Assembly: GCA_046297935.1 (NCBI GenBank)
Contig: JBKBHA010000007.1
Span: forward strand, 1-64,000
DNA: 64,000 nt
Source: CAYMZZ01 sp046297935
GTDB lineage: Bacteria; Bacteroidota; Bacteroidia; Chitinophagales; Chitinophagaceae
Direction of reading: 5' to 3'
Position numbers and translations under genes: made by a program. Positions 9,043 to 18,350 of this stretch are shown piece after piece (the first letter of the stretch is position 1; every line of letters starts with the position of its first letter). The notes beneath the pieces are model-generated. The model was not told where the DNA came from. It was given only the letters and a program-made list of their open reading frames with translations, and searched no databases.

Positions 9043-10437
9043 TCACAGTAAAGTGCCGCTAAGAAGCAGGTAAGCCATTGAAAAATAGATCAGTAGTCCT
9101 GTTACGTCCACCAGCGTGGCCACAAAGGGTGTAGAGGAAGCAGCCGGATCGGCTCCAAGACGCTTCAACAACAAAGGCAACATACTACCCATTAAAGAAC
9201 CCCATAATACGATTCCAACCAGACTGAGTCCGACCGTAAGTCCGATCCGCAAATAATGGATGCCAAAGGTCTCGGGCGACAGAAAATGCCAGGCAGTAAT
9301 CACTCCTAATCCAATCAAACAAAGAGTAATGCCCAGGAGGAGTCCTGAAATTATTTCGCGACGCATAATCTGCCACCAGTCGCGGATGGTGACTTCTCCC
9401 AACGCCATGGCCTGAATAATCAGAGTGGAAGCCTGTGAACCACTATTGCCCCCGCTGGAGATGATTAGTGGGATGAAAGTGGCAAGGATGACCACTTTGG
9501 CAATTTCCTCTTCAAACTGTTGCATGGCTGTGATGGTAATGAGTTCTCCAAAGAAAAGGATGATCAGCCAGATTACTCTTTTTTTAAAAAGGCGGAACAG
9601 CGGCATTTCAATGTATGGCTCTTCGAGCGCGGCGGTACCCCCCATTTTTTGCATATCCTCCCCAAACTCTTCACCAGCTACCCACAACATATCGTCGATG
9701 GTAACAATGCCGAGCAGTTTGTTGCTGTTGCTGACAACAGGAAGGGCCACCCGGTTATTCATTTTAAATACCTCACTGGCCGTTTCCTGGTCATCGTAGG
9801 CATGCAGGGCCACCACCCGGTTGTCCATCAGTTCCGATACCAGCCGGTCGGGCGGACTTAGAATAAAGTCGCGTATCCGGATATCATCCAACAGTTCCCC
9901 TTTGTCGTTGATAACATAAATCACGTTGATAGTTTCACTATCCTTTCCGTATTTACGAATAGTGGCAAACACCTCCTCGATGCTGTTGTCAGGATAAATG
10001 TAAACATAGTCCGGGGTCATCAACCTGCCGATACTATTCTCAGGATAACCCAGAAGTGACAGTGTGATCTTGCGTTCATCCGGATCAAGCAACTTGATCA
10101 GTTCACGAACCGCATTGCTTGGCAGTTCCTCCAAAAAATCGGTTCTGTCATCGGCTGGTAGTTCGTTCAAAAGCGACGCGATGGTATTAGGAGGCAGGGT
10201 CTGAATGATTCGTTTCTGTGTAGGAAATTCGAGAATCTTAAAAACGCTGGCTGCCCGATGTACCGACATGTGCGCAATAATCTGGCTCTCGAAATCCGGG
10301 AATTCATACACCAGGTCTGCCACATCAGCGATATTCTGGTGATTCAGGAATTCACGAATTTCCAGTTTGTCTTCTCTGGTAATGAGAATTTCAAACTGTT
10401 CCTGCAGACTTAATTGTTCGTCCAGTTCTTCGGGCAT
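9043..10437 (-). CDS. mgtE: Magnesium transporter MgtE
   Basis: MgtE is an inner-membrane Mg2+ channel gated by cytoplasmic Mg2+. The 464 residues fit the family. The N-terminal alpha-solenoid domain (residues 1 to about 130) holds LPPNTIASLLNELPADDRTDFLEELP in two overlapping stretches typical of MgtE_N. Two CBS domains follow (about 135-260, with LMTPDYVYIYPDNSIEEV). The last 180 residues contain five membrane segments, including SSGGNSGSQASTLIIQAMAL, the conserved pore-helix motif. It stands between glmS and a small SET gene, transcribed alone. Confidence 0.96.
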   Translation of the reverse strand: MPEELDEQLSLQEQFEILITREDKLEIREFLNHQNIADVADLVYEFPDFESQIIAHMSVHRAASVFKILEFPTQKRIIQTLPPNTIASLLNELPADDRTDFLEELPSNAVRELIKLLDPDERKITLSLLGYPENSIGRLMTPDYVYIYPDNSIEEVFATIRKYGKDSETINVIYVINDKGELLDDIRIRDFILSPPDRLVSELMDNRVVALHAYDDQETASEVFKMNNRVALPVVSNSNKLLGIVTIDDMLWVAGEEFGEDMQKMGGTAALEEPYIEMPLFRLFKKRVIWLIILFFGELITITAMQQFEEEIAKVVILATFIPLIISSGGNSGSQASTLIIQAMALGEVTIRDWWQIMRREIISGLLLGITLCLIGLGVITAWHFLSPETFGIHYLRIGLTVGLSLVGIVLWGSLMGSMLPLLLKRLGADPAASSTPFVATLVDVTGLLIYFSMAYLLLSGTLL

Positions 10438-10550
10438 GTCACAAAAATAACGGATTCATTCATTAAGACTGTCTGGCTATATGAAGCTTTCATTAGGGTT
10501 CGGCTATTTGGTCTGTACGAACGCGAACATGTTTCTTTTTAAATTGCGTT

Positions 10551-10922
10551 ATGATAGAAATTCGCATCAGTCCCGATCGGGGTCGTGGGGTATTTGCTAC
10601 TGAAATGCTTGAAGCTGGAGTTATTATTGAAGAAGCTCCTGTAATCGTGATGCCTGAGAAGGACCGACCACTGCTTGATCAGACGCTACTGCACGATTAC
10701 ATATTTGAGTGGGGAGATGATCACCGACAATCAGCACTTGCACTTGGCTATGTTTCTATTTACAATCATGCAGCCCCCTCCAATTGCGAGTATGAAATGG
10801 ATTTTGAACACGCCACTATCCGCATCCGCACGGTGAAAAAGGTAGAAGCCGGCGAAGAGCTATTTATCAATTATAATGGACAGGCTACCGATCTCAAGCC
10901 TGTATGGTTCCCCAGCGTTTAG
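10551..10922 (+). CDS. Small SET-domain protein (putative lysine methyltransferase)
   Basis: A stand-alone SET domain of 123 residues. The N-terminal SPDRGRGVFATEMLEAGVII, the central SIYNHAAPSNCEYE (the NHxxxPNC-type SAM and knot motif) and the C-terminal EAGEELFINYNG (GEELxxxY motif) are the three canonical SET motifs. SET enzymes transfer methyl groups from S-adenosylmethionine to protein lysines. Bacterial short versions are widespread, but their targets are mostly unknown, so no substrate can be given. The pre-SET and post-SET parts are minimal. A strong bidirectional terminator follows immediately. Confidence 0.88.
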   Translation: MIEIRISPDRGRGVFATEMLEAGVIIEEAPVIVMPEKDRPLLDQTLLHDYIFEWGDDHRQSALALGYVSIYNHAAPSNCEYEMDFEHATIRIRTVKKVEAGEELFINYNGQATDLKPVWFPSV

Positions 10923-10924
10923 CA

Positions 10925-10961
10925 AAAAAGAAAGCCGCAACATCGTTGCGGCTTTCTTTTT
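10925..10961. terminator. Bidirectional terminator between the SET gene and the CHRD gene
   Basis: Perfect 16-bp arms at 10925-10940 and 10946-10961 with a 5-nt loop. The arm ends are A-rich on one side and T-rich on the other, so the hairpin can end transcripts from both converging genes. Confidence 0.9.
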
Positions 10962-10973
10962 AATTTGTATCTA

Positions 10974-11561
10974 TTATTGAAATACAATCTGTCCTCTTAT
11001 TTCACCAAACCAGCGGTAATATAAATTACCGGGTGATGCCACGGGCAGGATCGTTTTTGTGTGGATGGTGATATAGTAAAGTCCATTGAGCAGATCCTGC
11101 TCGCGCACTTTCACATTGTCCACTTGCAAGGTGCCGGAATACGTACCTGCGCCGGGATATAACGGACGGAAAGGAGCTGAAGTTTGTCCGGTGAATTGCT
11201 GCAATACGACATAAGGCGTCGTTGCATAGGAAGTGGGATTGGCCCCTGTGAACGCCGGGTTGAGTGCAGGGAAGCCAATGGGTGCGGGTCCGTTAACACG
11301 AACAGCTACCACACTATCGCTCAATCCCGACCAGCTGATCGAGTAGTTTAGTTGTTTTTGGCGTTTATCATAGCTGACGGTCAGGCTGCCAAGTCCGGCA
11401 CTTGGAGTGCCATTAGGTGCAACCTGTGCGCCAGTCATTGGGATGTCTGATTTTTGATAAAGGTTTACTTTGTCTTTTTCGGAGTCTTTTTCACATGAGG
11501 TAAATCCAGTAATGAGGCCTAAACATACCGTGGCCATAGCAGTCAGTCGGAACAGTTTCAT
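10974..11561 (-). CDS. CHRD-domain lipoprotein
   Basis: 195 residues with a lipoprotein signal peptide; the likely lipidated Cys is residue 23 in GFTSCEKD. The rest matches the CHRD domain, first described in chordin: IPMTGAQVAPNGTPSAGLGS, then SLTVSYDKRQKQLNYSISW, and near the end LNGLYYITIHTK and EIRGQI, the conserved HT and GEIRGQ-type end motifs. In bacteria the role of this domain is unknown; it is probably exposed on the periplasmic or outer surface. It forms a pair with the next minus-strand gene upstream but is separated from it by 97 nt. Confidence 0.85.
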   Translation of the reverse strand: MKLFRLTAMATVCLGLITGFTSCEKDSEKDKVNLYQKSDIPMTGAQVAPNGTPSAGLGSLTVSYDKRQKQLNYSISWSGLSDSVVAVRVNGPAPIGFPALNPAFTGANPTSYATTPYVVLQQFTGQTSAPFRPLYPGAGTYSGTLQVDNVKVREQDLLNGLYYITIHTKTILPVASPGNLYYRWFGEIRGQIVFQ

Positions 11562-11658
11562 GGTTGCATGATTTACGGTAAATATAAGAATAAATTGTAT
11601 TTACCCATTTTCATACAAATTCTTTTCCGCCACCTGCTGAAGCACAGATTTACAGGCT

Positions 11659-13179
11659 TTAGCGATCGCCCGGCCACCATACCCTACTACGAATTTGTTC
11701 GCCTTTTTCAGATTCGAGCAGCAGCAGATACCAGCCGCCCGAGCCTGCCGCGAAATTAGGTTGAATATTGCTGATGTGACCTGTAGCAAGCGGCGGCAGC
11801 TGGCCTTTTTGTATTACCTGACCCTGCAGGCTAAGCAATGTCCAACGAAAACCCGACTCAGCGCCCTGGTTACGCACATAGATAATACCCGCTCCGCTTA
11901 GCCGGGTGGGAAACACATCCAGTCCGCCAGTATGGTTTCCACTACGGTTGACCAACAGAGTAGGAGAGTAAACCCAGGATCCGTCGCGATCCTGCATTTT
12001 GAGCCTGTAGTAGGCACTGGTCATTTGTATGGGGTCGAGCGTTTCAAATTGAATTTTTCCTGCCGTTTGGTTACCATCGGCAAGGCCGAGTCGTTTGATA
12101 TCTTCGAAATTGCTGCCGTCGGTGCTTCTTTGCAGCATTATTGTCAGAGGATCGCTTTCGGCACTCAGACTCCAGTTTACAAGCGTACCCTGTGCCTGCG
12201 CCCTTGCTGAAAATTCCAGCAACTCCACTTTCAAAACGATATTCGATTGCACGCTGATGCTAATACGATTATCGCCGCCATTTTCGTAATATTCAAGAAC
12301 CACATCCCGCCAGCCTGAAAGATTGGTAGAATAGCTGCTGGTATTATATGATTGATCGCCCCAGCGGTCGATGACCCAGGTGCTACCTCCATCCAGACTC
12401 AGCCGGTAACCGTCGTCACCTCCCACCTGGAATACGTAATTGCCGTCGGCGAAATTCTTTCGCAGGCGATAGCGTACGCTAAAGGTTTCGGTTTGTATCG
12501 GACAGGAACTGGTCGCATACATGGTATTGCTGCCGCCAAAGTTTTGATCAAACGACATATTGCCGGGGCTTCCCTGCGAAACAAGCCCTGCATAGCTATT
12601 GAAGTTGGTTCCGTCGTACACGTAGCCTCTCCAGGTATCGTTTGTTCCAAATTGAGATGGGTCCTCGCTTCCCACACAAGCGGTGGTATAAGCAAATCGA
12701 ATTCGGTTTTGACCTCCGTTCTCGTAAAATTCGAGAACAAGATCATAGCTGCCATCGAGCCAGATAGTTTGGGTTGTTTCCACGTAAGCCTGATCCTGCC
12801 AACGGTTGATCAACCAGGTTGCACCACCGTCTAAACTGAGCCGGTATCCATCATCGCCGCCAATCGTAAACTGGTATCCGCCGGCAGCGAAACTTTTTTG
12901 AAGCTTATATCGAACACTGAAGGATTGTGTTTGAACGGCACAACCATTGGTGTTGTACATGACATCGTCGCCGCCAAAGTTTTGGTCAAATTGCGGATTG
13001 CCTGCCGTGCCTTCCAGAACATAACCGGCATAGCTCGTGAAGTTCATGTTTTGATAAACATAGCCAATCCAGGTGTCGGCGCTGCCATAGCTGGTTTGAT
13101 CGCCCAAAGCTGTACAGGATTGGGCCTGGCTATTAACACACAGGGCAATAAGGGTACAAATGGATAAAATTTTCTTCAT
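11659..13179 (-). CDS. Secreted protein with two PA14-like repeats and divergent T9SS tail
   Basis: 506 residues; signal peptide MKKILSICTLIALCVNSQAQ. Two tandem repeats of about 140 residues follow (roughly 21-165 and 168-310). Each begins with a W(I/R)GYVY motif and runs through (F)DQNFGG, a Cys flanked by TNG or TSS, SVRY(K/R)L, GGDDGYRLSLDGG, a WLINRW or WVIDRW motif and FYENGG or YYENGG. The GDDGYR core resembles PA14/GLEYA carbohydrate-binding folds. A linker with fibronectin-like strands (LEFSARAQAQGTLVNWSL) leads to a C-terminal domain of the T9SS type (LDVFPTRL). It is a paralogue of the gene at 45891-47405, with the same domain order. The likely role is cell-surface glycan binding or adhesion (inference). 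Confidence 0.85.
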   Translation of the reverse strand: MKKILSICTLIALCVNSQAQSCTALGDQTSYGSADTWIGYVYQNMNFTSYAGYVLEGTAGNPQFDQNFGGDDVMYNTNGCAVQTQSFSVRYKLQKSFAAGGYQFTIGGDDGYRLSLDGGATWLINRWQDQAYVETTQTIWLDGSYDLVLEFYENGGQNRIRFAYTTACVGSEDPSQFGTNDTWRGYVYDGTNFNSYAGLVSQGSPGNMSFDQNFGGSNTMYATSSCPIQTETFSVRYRLRKNFADGNYVFQVGGDDGYRLSLDGGSTWVIDRWGDQSYNTSSYSTNLSGWRDVVLEYYENGGDNRISISVQSNIVLKVELLEFSARAQAQGTLVNWSLSAESDPLTIMLQRSTDGSNFEDIKRLGLADGNQTAGKIQFETLDPIQMTSAYYRLKMQDRDGSWVYSPTLLVNRSGNHTGGLDVFPTRLSGAGIIYVRNQGAESGFRWTLLSLQGQVIQKGQLPPLATGHISNIQPNFAAGSGGWYLLLLESEKGEQIRSRVWWPGDR

Positions 13180-13333
13180 GGTATTGGATGGATTCAGCGC
13201 GAAAAATAGGGGTAGATTGTCAAAAATGCTAAGTGTATTTACCTAAATTTTTGAACTTATTGAGAAATGTCAACCCTTTTTTTCGGTTCTCGAAAAAATA
13301 CCAGGGAGAATTACGTTCAGGAGGGGGTTTCTT

Positions 13334-15952
13334 TTATTTGATTCGGTTTTTGATTTCCTGCAACTTGAGCAGAGCTTCTACCGGCGTAAGGCGGTTGATG
13401 TCGAGCCCCTCAAGCATTTGCCGAATTTCATGGAAGGTTTGCGAATGTGCATCAAATATGGAAAGTTGCATCTGGGGCGCGCTCACCTGTTTCATCTTCT
13501 CCGTGCCGGAGGTATTGGCCGCTCCCGTGCCTGCATGGCTTTGTTCCAGTTGCTGAAGAACTTCGTATGCCCTATCAATCAGGGAGGCTGGCATACCTGC
13601 CATTCTCGCAACATGAATGCCGAAGCTATGGGTGCTTCCGCCCGGGGCCAGTTTTCGTAAGAAGATGATCTTGTTACCTATCTCCTTATTGGTGATGTGA
13701 AAATTGCGAACGCGATCCAGTCGTTCTTCTAACTCGTTAAGCTCATGATAGTGGGTAGCAAACAACACCTTGGGCATTGCCGGGCTTTGATGCAGGAATT
13801 CCGCAATGCTCCAGGCAATGGATATGCCGTCGTATGTTGAAGTGCCCCGGCCAATTTCGTCGAGAATGACCAGGCTGCGGGCAGTGATATTATTAATGAT
13901 GGATGCGGTTTCGTTCATTTCCACCATAAAGGTTGATTCGCCACCGCTCAGATTGTCGGAGGCTCCCACCCTGGTAAATATTTTGTCGGTAAGTGAAATG
14001 CGTGCTTCCGTAGCAGGTACAAAGCTTCCCATATGCGCCATGAGTGTGATCAGGGCCGTTTGACGCAGCAGGGCGCTTTTACCGCTCATGTTGGGGCCAG
14101 TCAAAATAATAATCTGCTGTTTTTCTTTGTCAAGCACCAAATCATTGTGGATATAGGATTCGCCTGCGGGCAGATTACGCTCAATGACCGGATGACGTGC
14201 TTCCTTTACCTCCCATTCTTGTCCATCGTGGAGCGTAGGTTTCTTATACCTGAACTGAATGGCGTTCTGGGCAAAACAGCAGAGGCAATCGAGTACAGCC
14301 AGCAGTTGTCCGTTTTGTTGAATCCTCGACACATAATCCATTACTGCCGACACAAGGTCATCGAACAATTGCAGTTCAAGTGCCTGTATTTTTTCTTCAG
14401 CACCGGTAATTTTCTCTTCGTATTCTTTTAGTTCCGGCGTAATGTATCGTTCTGCGTTCGCAAGTGTCTGTTTGCGCATCCAGTCGGCCGGTACTTTGTT
14501 CTTGTGCGAATTTGTTACTTCGAGATAATATCCAAATACGTTGTTGAAGCCAATCTTTAATGAACTTATACCGGTTTTTGCGGCCTCCCTCGACTGTAAT
14601 GAAGCAAGATATTCTTTGCCATGATGAGCAATAGAACGTAGTTCGTCGAGAGTCGCGTTCACGCCAGTACGAATTACTGATCCTTTGATGGCTGCGTTCG
14701 GCGGTTCGTCTGTCAGCTCCGACTGAATACGTTGCGCAAGAGCGCTGCAAGGTTGAAGTTTTTCTGCAATTTTTTTCAAATAAGGATTGTCAGCCTGTGA
14801 ACAAAGTTGTTGCACCGTTTCAGTATGGTACAGGCCCCTGGCCAGTTGCAAAAGTTCTCTGGGATTTATCTTTTTCAACGGCACTTTTGAAACCAGCCGT
14901 TCAATATCACCGCACTGACGGATGCATTCACTGGTCTGATGGCGCCATTCGGTTTCCAGAATCAGGAATTCAACCGTATCAAGACGTTGCTGAATACGGG
15001 CCAGATCTTTCAACGGAAAAACAATCCAGCGCTTTAGTAAACGGGCACCCATTGGGCTCACCGTCTGATCAAGCGTCTTCAACAATGTATAATTGCCCTC
15101 TGATTGTCCCTGAATCAGCTCGAGATTGCGGATCGTGAACCGGTCCATCCACAGGAAATCGTCGCGATCTATTCGCTGAACTGAAGTGATATGTTGCAGG
15201 TTCGGGTGTTCCGTTTCGCGCAGGTAGTGGATAATTGCACCAGCGGCAGTTAATCCATGTTGAAGATCTTCTACGCCAAACCCTTTCAGTGAGTGGGTTT
15301 GAAAGTGTTTCAGTAAAATATCCTGCGCGTAAGCATGGTCAAATATCCATTCATCAAGGGTGTAGGTATAAACTTTGACGGCGAACAACTCTTTGAATTG
15401 TTTTTGTCGCTGCCGCTGGTATATAATCTCTGAGGGGCGAAAGCTTTGTAGCAGTTTGTCGGTATACTCCCGGTCGCCAGCCGCTACAAAGAATTCACCC
15501 GTGCTGATATCCAGAAATGCAATTCCAAAATCGTCATCGCCTGCCCAGTGAACGCTCGCCAGAAAATTATTCGCCTGATGATCGAGCAGTTTATCCTGTG
15601 TGGCTGTACCTGGTGTCACCATTTCGGTGACGCCGCGTTTAACAACTCCTTTGGCAGTTTTGGGGTCTTCCAACTGGTCGCAGATCGCCACGCGATAGCC
15701 TGCTTTCACCAGTTTGTGCAGATAGGTATCTAACGCATGATGAGGAAAGCCTGCCAGCTCGGCTGAAGCCGCTGCTCCATTATTCCGTTTTGTTAATGTT
15801 ATGCCAAGCACCTGCGATGCAATGATGGCGTCGCTGCCAAATGTTTCATAAAAATCTCCAACCCTGAATAGCAGAACGGCATCGGGGTATTTCTGCTTAA
15901 TAGCCCGGTGCTGCTGCATCATTGGTGTATCGTTGCCTGCCGATTTTGCCAT
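13334..15952 (-). CDS. mutS: DNA mismatch repair protein MutS
   Basis: MutS recognises mismatches and recruits MutL. With the start at 15952 (MAKSAGNDTP, 872 residues) the length is typical; an upstream in-frame start adds 29 non-conserved residues. The mismatch-reading Phe-Xaa-Glu motif is at residues 34-36 (GDFYETF). The ATPase domain has the P-loop GPNMSGKSALLRQTALI, the Walker B LDEIGRGTSTYDG and FATHYHELNELEE. The last residues form the helix-turn-helix and dimerisation tail. It is divergent from the DUF4139 gene. Its 3' end is separated by about 150 nt from the start of the PA14-like gene on the same strand. Confidence 0.97.
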   Translation of the reverse strand: MAKSAGNDTPMMQQHRAIKQKYPDAVLLFRVGDFYETFGSDAIIASQVLGITLTKRNNGAAASAELAGFPHHALDTYLHKLVKAGYRVAICDQLEDPKTAKGVVKRGVTEMVTPGTATQDKLLDHQANNFLASVHWAGDDDFGIAFLDISTGEFFVAAGDREYTDKLLQSFRPSEIIYQRQRQKQFKELFAVKVYTYTLDEWIFDHAYAQDILLKHFQTHSLKGFGVEDLQHGLTAAGAIIHYLRETEHPNLQHITSVQRIDRDDFLWMDRFTIRNLELIQGQSEGNYTLLKTLDQTVSPMGARLLKRWIVFPLKDLARIQQRLDTVEFLILETEWRHQTSECIRQCGDIERLVSKVPLKKINPRELLQLARGLYHTETVQQLCSQADNPYLKKIAEKLQPCSALAQRIQSELTDEPPNAAIKGSVIRTGVNATLDELRSIAHHGKEYLASLQSREAAKTGISSLKIGFNNVFGYYLEVTNSHKNKVPADWMRKQTLANAERYITPELKEYEEKITGAEEKIQALELQLFDDLVSAVMDYVSRIQQNGQLLAVLDCLCCFAQNAIQFRYKKPTLHDGQEWEVKEARHPVIERNLPAGESYIHNDLVLDKEKQQIIILTGPNMSGKSALLRQTALITLMAHMGSFVPATEARISLTDKIFTRVGASDNLSGGESTFMVEMNETASIINNITARSLVILDEIGRGTSTYDGISIAWSIAEFLHQSPAMPKVLFATHYHELNELEERLDRVRNFHITNKEIGNKIIFLRKLAPGGSTHSFGIHVARMAGMPASLIDRAYEVLQQLEQSHAGTGAANTSGTEKMKQVSAPQMQLSIFDAHSQTFHEIRQMLEGLDINRLTPVEALLKLQEIKNRIK

Positions 15953-16060
15953 GCTGAAATCTTTCTGCCCGCAGCAAAGAACAGCTCCGGGGGCAACAAA
16001 AATAAGGAACTGTTTATGTAACCGCAGGCGAATAAGCATCCAGTGGGTAAATTCTTAATT

Positions 16061-17749
16061 ATGCGATACTCTATGTTGTTGATGGCCTGCCTGCTTGTTT
16101 TAGGTACCAATGCGCAGGACACTGCCTACACGAAAGCGGTAACAGAAAAGGCTACCGTGTATTTTGGCTATGGCGCTGAAATTTCCCATAAATCGACCCT
16201 TCAGGTGGGAAAGCAAACCCGATTTCTGGTTATTGATCAATTAAGCACTTCACTCGACTTAAACAGCCTTCAGATCAGTTGCCCGGAAGAAATTTCTATT
16301 CTTTCACAGCGCTATGATTTGTTTGTGCCGCCAGCGCCAATCCTGGTTAAATCAGTGGAATGGCTGGCATGGGAAGATAGCCTTCAGCGCCTGCAGGTAC
16401 GACATGCACGATTGACCACGGAGTCAGGTATAGCGGAGGAAACCATCAAGACTACCGGTCGGCTGATAGAAGCATCTCTCAGCGGCAATGGTGACAAAAA
16501 CGTGAATAGCACGGAAATTTTGAAATTGGTACAGTTTTACAATCGTGAAATTGAGCAGTCTCGTCTTAGGATCTTAGAATTGTCGCAGCAGATGATAAAG
16601 AATCAGGACTTGCAGCAGGCTGCAAAAAAGCGCCTGAAAGAGCTCGCTGAGCAGTCGCCACTGGCGCCAAAGGTCACCGGTCGAATCACCCTGCAGGTGT
16701 TGAGTCGGAAGACGGGAACCATACCTATTCAACTAAGTTATTACACTGCCCGGGCCGGCTGGACACCCGTGTACGACCTGCGCGTAAATTCGACCACTAA
16801 TAAAATCAGGTTGTTGTATAAAGCATCGCTTACCCAAACAACCGGCATCGACTGGAAACAAACCAGGTTGACGTTGAGCACTGGTACGCCTAATTTTGGT
16901 GTGGCCGCACCCGTTCTATCCCCCTGGTATCTGCAGTTATATGTACCCGAATTGTATCGCTCACTGCAGGGTAGGGCGGCTGGAGCCCAACTGGCTCGCA
17001 ACAGCATTCAATCTTTCGCTGACGACAAATCGATGAATGAAGTGGTTATTACTGGTGCTGGTCGTGATGCAGAAATGAAATACAAGGACACCATACAGCC
17101 TTACACCGTGGAGGATTTTACTACGCTCCAGGCTGGACAGCTGAATACCAACTTCGATATTGACCTTCCTTACGATATCAACAGCGATGGAGAAATGCAT
17201 GCCGTGCGCATCCGCGAAGAAGAAATAAGTGCCAGCCTGAAAAATTATGTAGTACCCAGGGTTGACAGGGAAGCCTATCTGCTGGCAGAGGTTGCAGACT
17301 GGCAGAATCTTGATCTGTTGCCAGGCGATGCTAACGTGATTATGGACGATACCTATATTGGCAAGTCGGTCATTGATCCTAACACCGTAGCCGATACCCT
17401 CAATTTGCCCCTTGGGCGCGATAAGCGGCTCACTGTAAAACGCAGTGCCGTCAAGGAACTGAGTAGCCTGAAATCATCGGGTGGCTATTATCGTCAGACC
17501 TTCACCTACGAGATTGTTGTGAAGAACACTAAATCCACTGAGGTCAATGCCCTCGTAAAGGACCAGGTGCCCCGCAGTAATATCAAGGAAGTAGAGGTAA
17601 AGCTCGACGATGCGGGAGAGGGCGACTTTAACGAAGAAGTAGGTGTGCTGACCTGGAAATTGAAGCTGGCGCCAGGCGAAAGCCGGAAAATGCGCTTTAG
17701 CTATACCGTCAAATACCCTAAAGACAAGCGGATTATCAATCTCAAATAG
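16061..17749 (+). CDS. MuiA-like DUF4140/DUF4139 protein
   Basis: 562 residues with a signal peptide (MRYSMLLMACLLVLGTNAQ), starting at 16061 rather than at 16043. The N-terminal part (residues 30-125) is DUF4140-like: KATVYFGYGAEISHKSTLQ. It is followed by a heptad-rich helical segment (about 115-210), then the DUF4139 domain from about 215 to the end, with YYTARAGWTPVYDLRV. In other bacteria such proteins are called mucoidy inhibitor A, but their activity is not established. A short insert near residue 325, SMNEVVITGAG, resembles the EVVVTGYG signature of SusC-type TonB-dependent receptors. It is transcribed away from mutS. Confidence 0.85.
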   Translation: MRYSMLLMACLLVLGTNAQDTAYTKAVTEKATVYFGYGAEISHKSTLQVGKQTRFLVIDQLSTSLDLNSLQISCPEEISILSQRYDLFVPPAPILVKSVEWLAWEDSLQRLQVRHARLTTESGIAEETIKTTGRLIEASLSGNGDKNVNSTEILKLVQFYNREIEQSRLRILELSQQMIKNQDLQQAAKKRLKELAEQSPLAPKVTGRITLQVLSRKTGTIPIQLSYYTARAGWTPVYDLRVNSTTNKIRLLYKASLTQTTGIDWKQTRLTLSTGTPNFGVAAPVLSPWYLQLYVPELYRSLQGRAAGAQLARNSIQSFADDKSMNEVVITGAGRDAEMKYKDTIQPYTVEDFTTLQAGQLNTNFDIDLPYDINSDGEMHAVRIREEEISASLKNYVVPRVDREAYLLAEVADWQNLDLLPGDANVIMDDTYIGKSVIDPNTVADTLNLPLGRDKRLTVKRSAVKELSSLKSSGGYYRQTFTYEIVVKNTKSTEVNALVKDQVPRSNIKEVEVKLDDAGEGDFNEEVGVLTWKLKLAPGESRKMRFSYTVKYPKDKRIINLK

Positions 17750-17785
17750 GTCTGACTGGCAAGGCGCGGCAAGTCAGGAATGTGC

Positions 17786-17793
17786 TAATTTTG
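17786..17793 (+). promoter_or_regulatory. -7 box before the TrmH-family gene
   Basis: TAATTTTG ends 4 nt before the ATG at 17798. If used, the mRNA would be leaderless or would start at the internal ATG 17813. No clear TTTG -33 box is seen. Confidence 0.4.
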
Positions 17794-17797
17794 CGCA

Positions 17798-18349
17798 ATG
17801 CGAAAATTGAGCATGGACGAACTGGGCCGTAAAACGGTGGCTGAAGTGAAGCAGGCGGAGAAGCACCCCATTGTGGTGGTGTTGGAAAATATCCGCAGTG
17901 CGTACAATGTTGGTAGTGTATTTCGTACGGCAGATGCGTTTCTGGTGGAAGCGATTTATATCGTGGGTTATTCGGCCAAACCCCCGCATAAGGAAATCAG
18001 AAAGACGGCGTTGGGGGCCGAGGAGTCAGTAAACTGGCTGCATTTCAGAACAAGTGCTGAGGCCATTGCCGATCTGAAACAAAAAGGATATAAGGTTTGG
18101 GCGGTAGAGCAGGCGATGGGCAGCATGGCGCTTCAGGAAGCAGCCGCGCTCGAAGATGCACCGCTGGCAGTAGTATTTGGCAATGAGGTATCGGGTGTGG
18201 AACCCGATACCATTGCCCTTTGCGAAGGCTGTATTGAAATCCCTCAATTTGGCATGAAGCATTCCCTCAACATTGCCACCGCCGCAGGCGTGGTGTTGTG
18301 GGAACTGGTTCGCCGGCATGTTCACCAAACCCACCCGATTAGCTCCTGA
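17798..18349 (+). CDS. TrmH/SpoU-family RNA 2'-O-methyltransferase
   Basis: 183 residues of SPOUT methyltransferase. Motif 1 is ENIRSAYNVGSVFRTADA (Asn and Arg for catalysis and RNA), motif 2 is VVFGNEVSGVEP, and motif 3 is EIPQFGMKHSLNIATAAGV, all in the SpoU order near residues 30, 128 and 148. These enzymes methylate ribose 2'-OH in tRNA or rRNA using S-adenosylmethionine. The sequence does not tell which RNA is the substrate. There is no N-terminal RNA-binding extension. The start may be 17798 or the ATG at 17813. The stop lies one base before the ATG of the prenyltransferase gene, so translation is probably coupled. Confidence 0.9.
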   Translation: MRKLSMDELGRKTVAEVKQAEKHPIVVVLENIRSAYNVGSVFRTADAFLVEAIYIVGYSAKPPHKEIRKTALGAEESVNWLHFRTSAEAIADLKQKGYKVWAVEQAMGSMALQEAAALEDAPLAVVFGNEVSGVEPDTIALCEGCIEIPQFGMKHSLNIATAAGVVLWELVRRHVHQTHPISS

Positions 18350-18350
18350 T

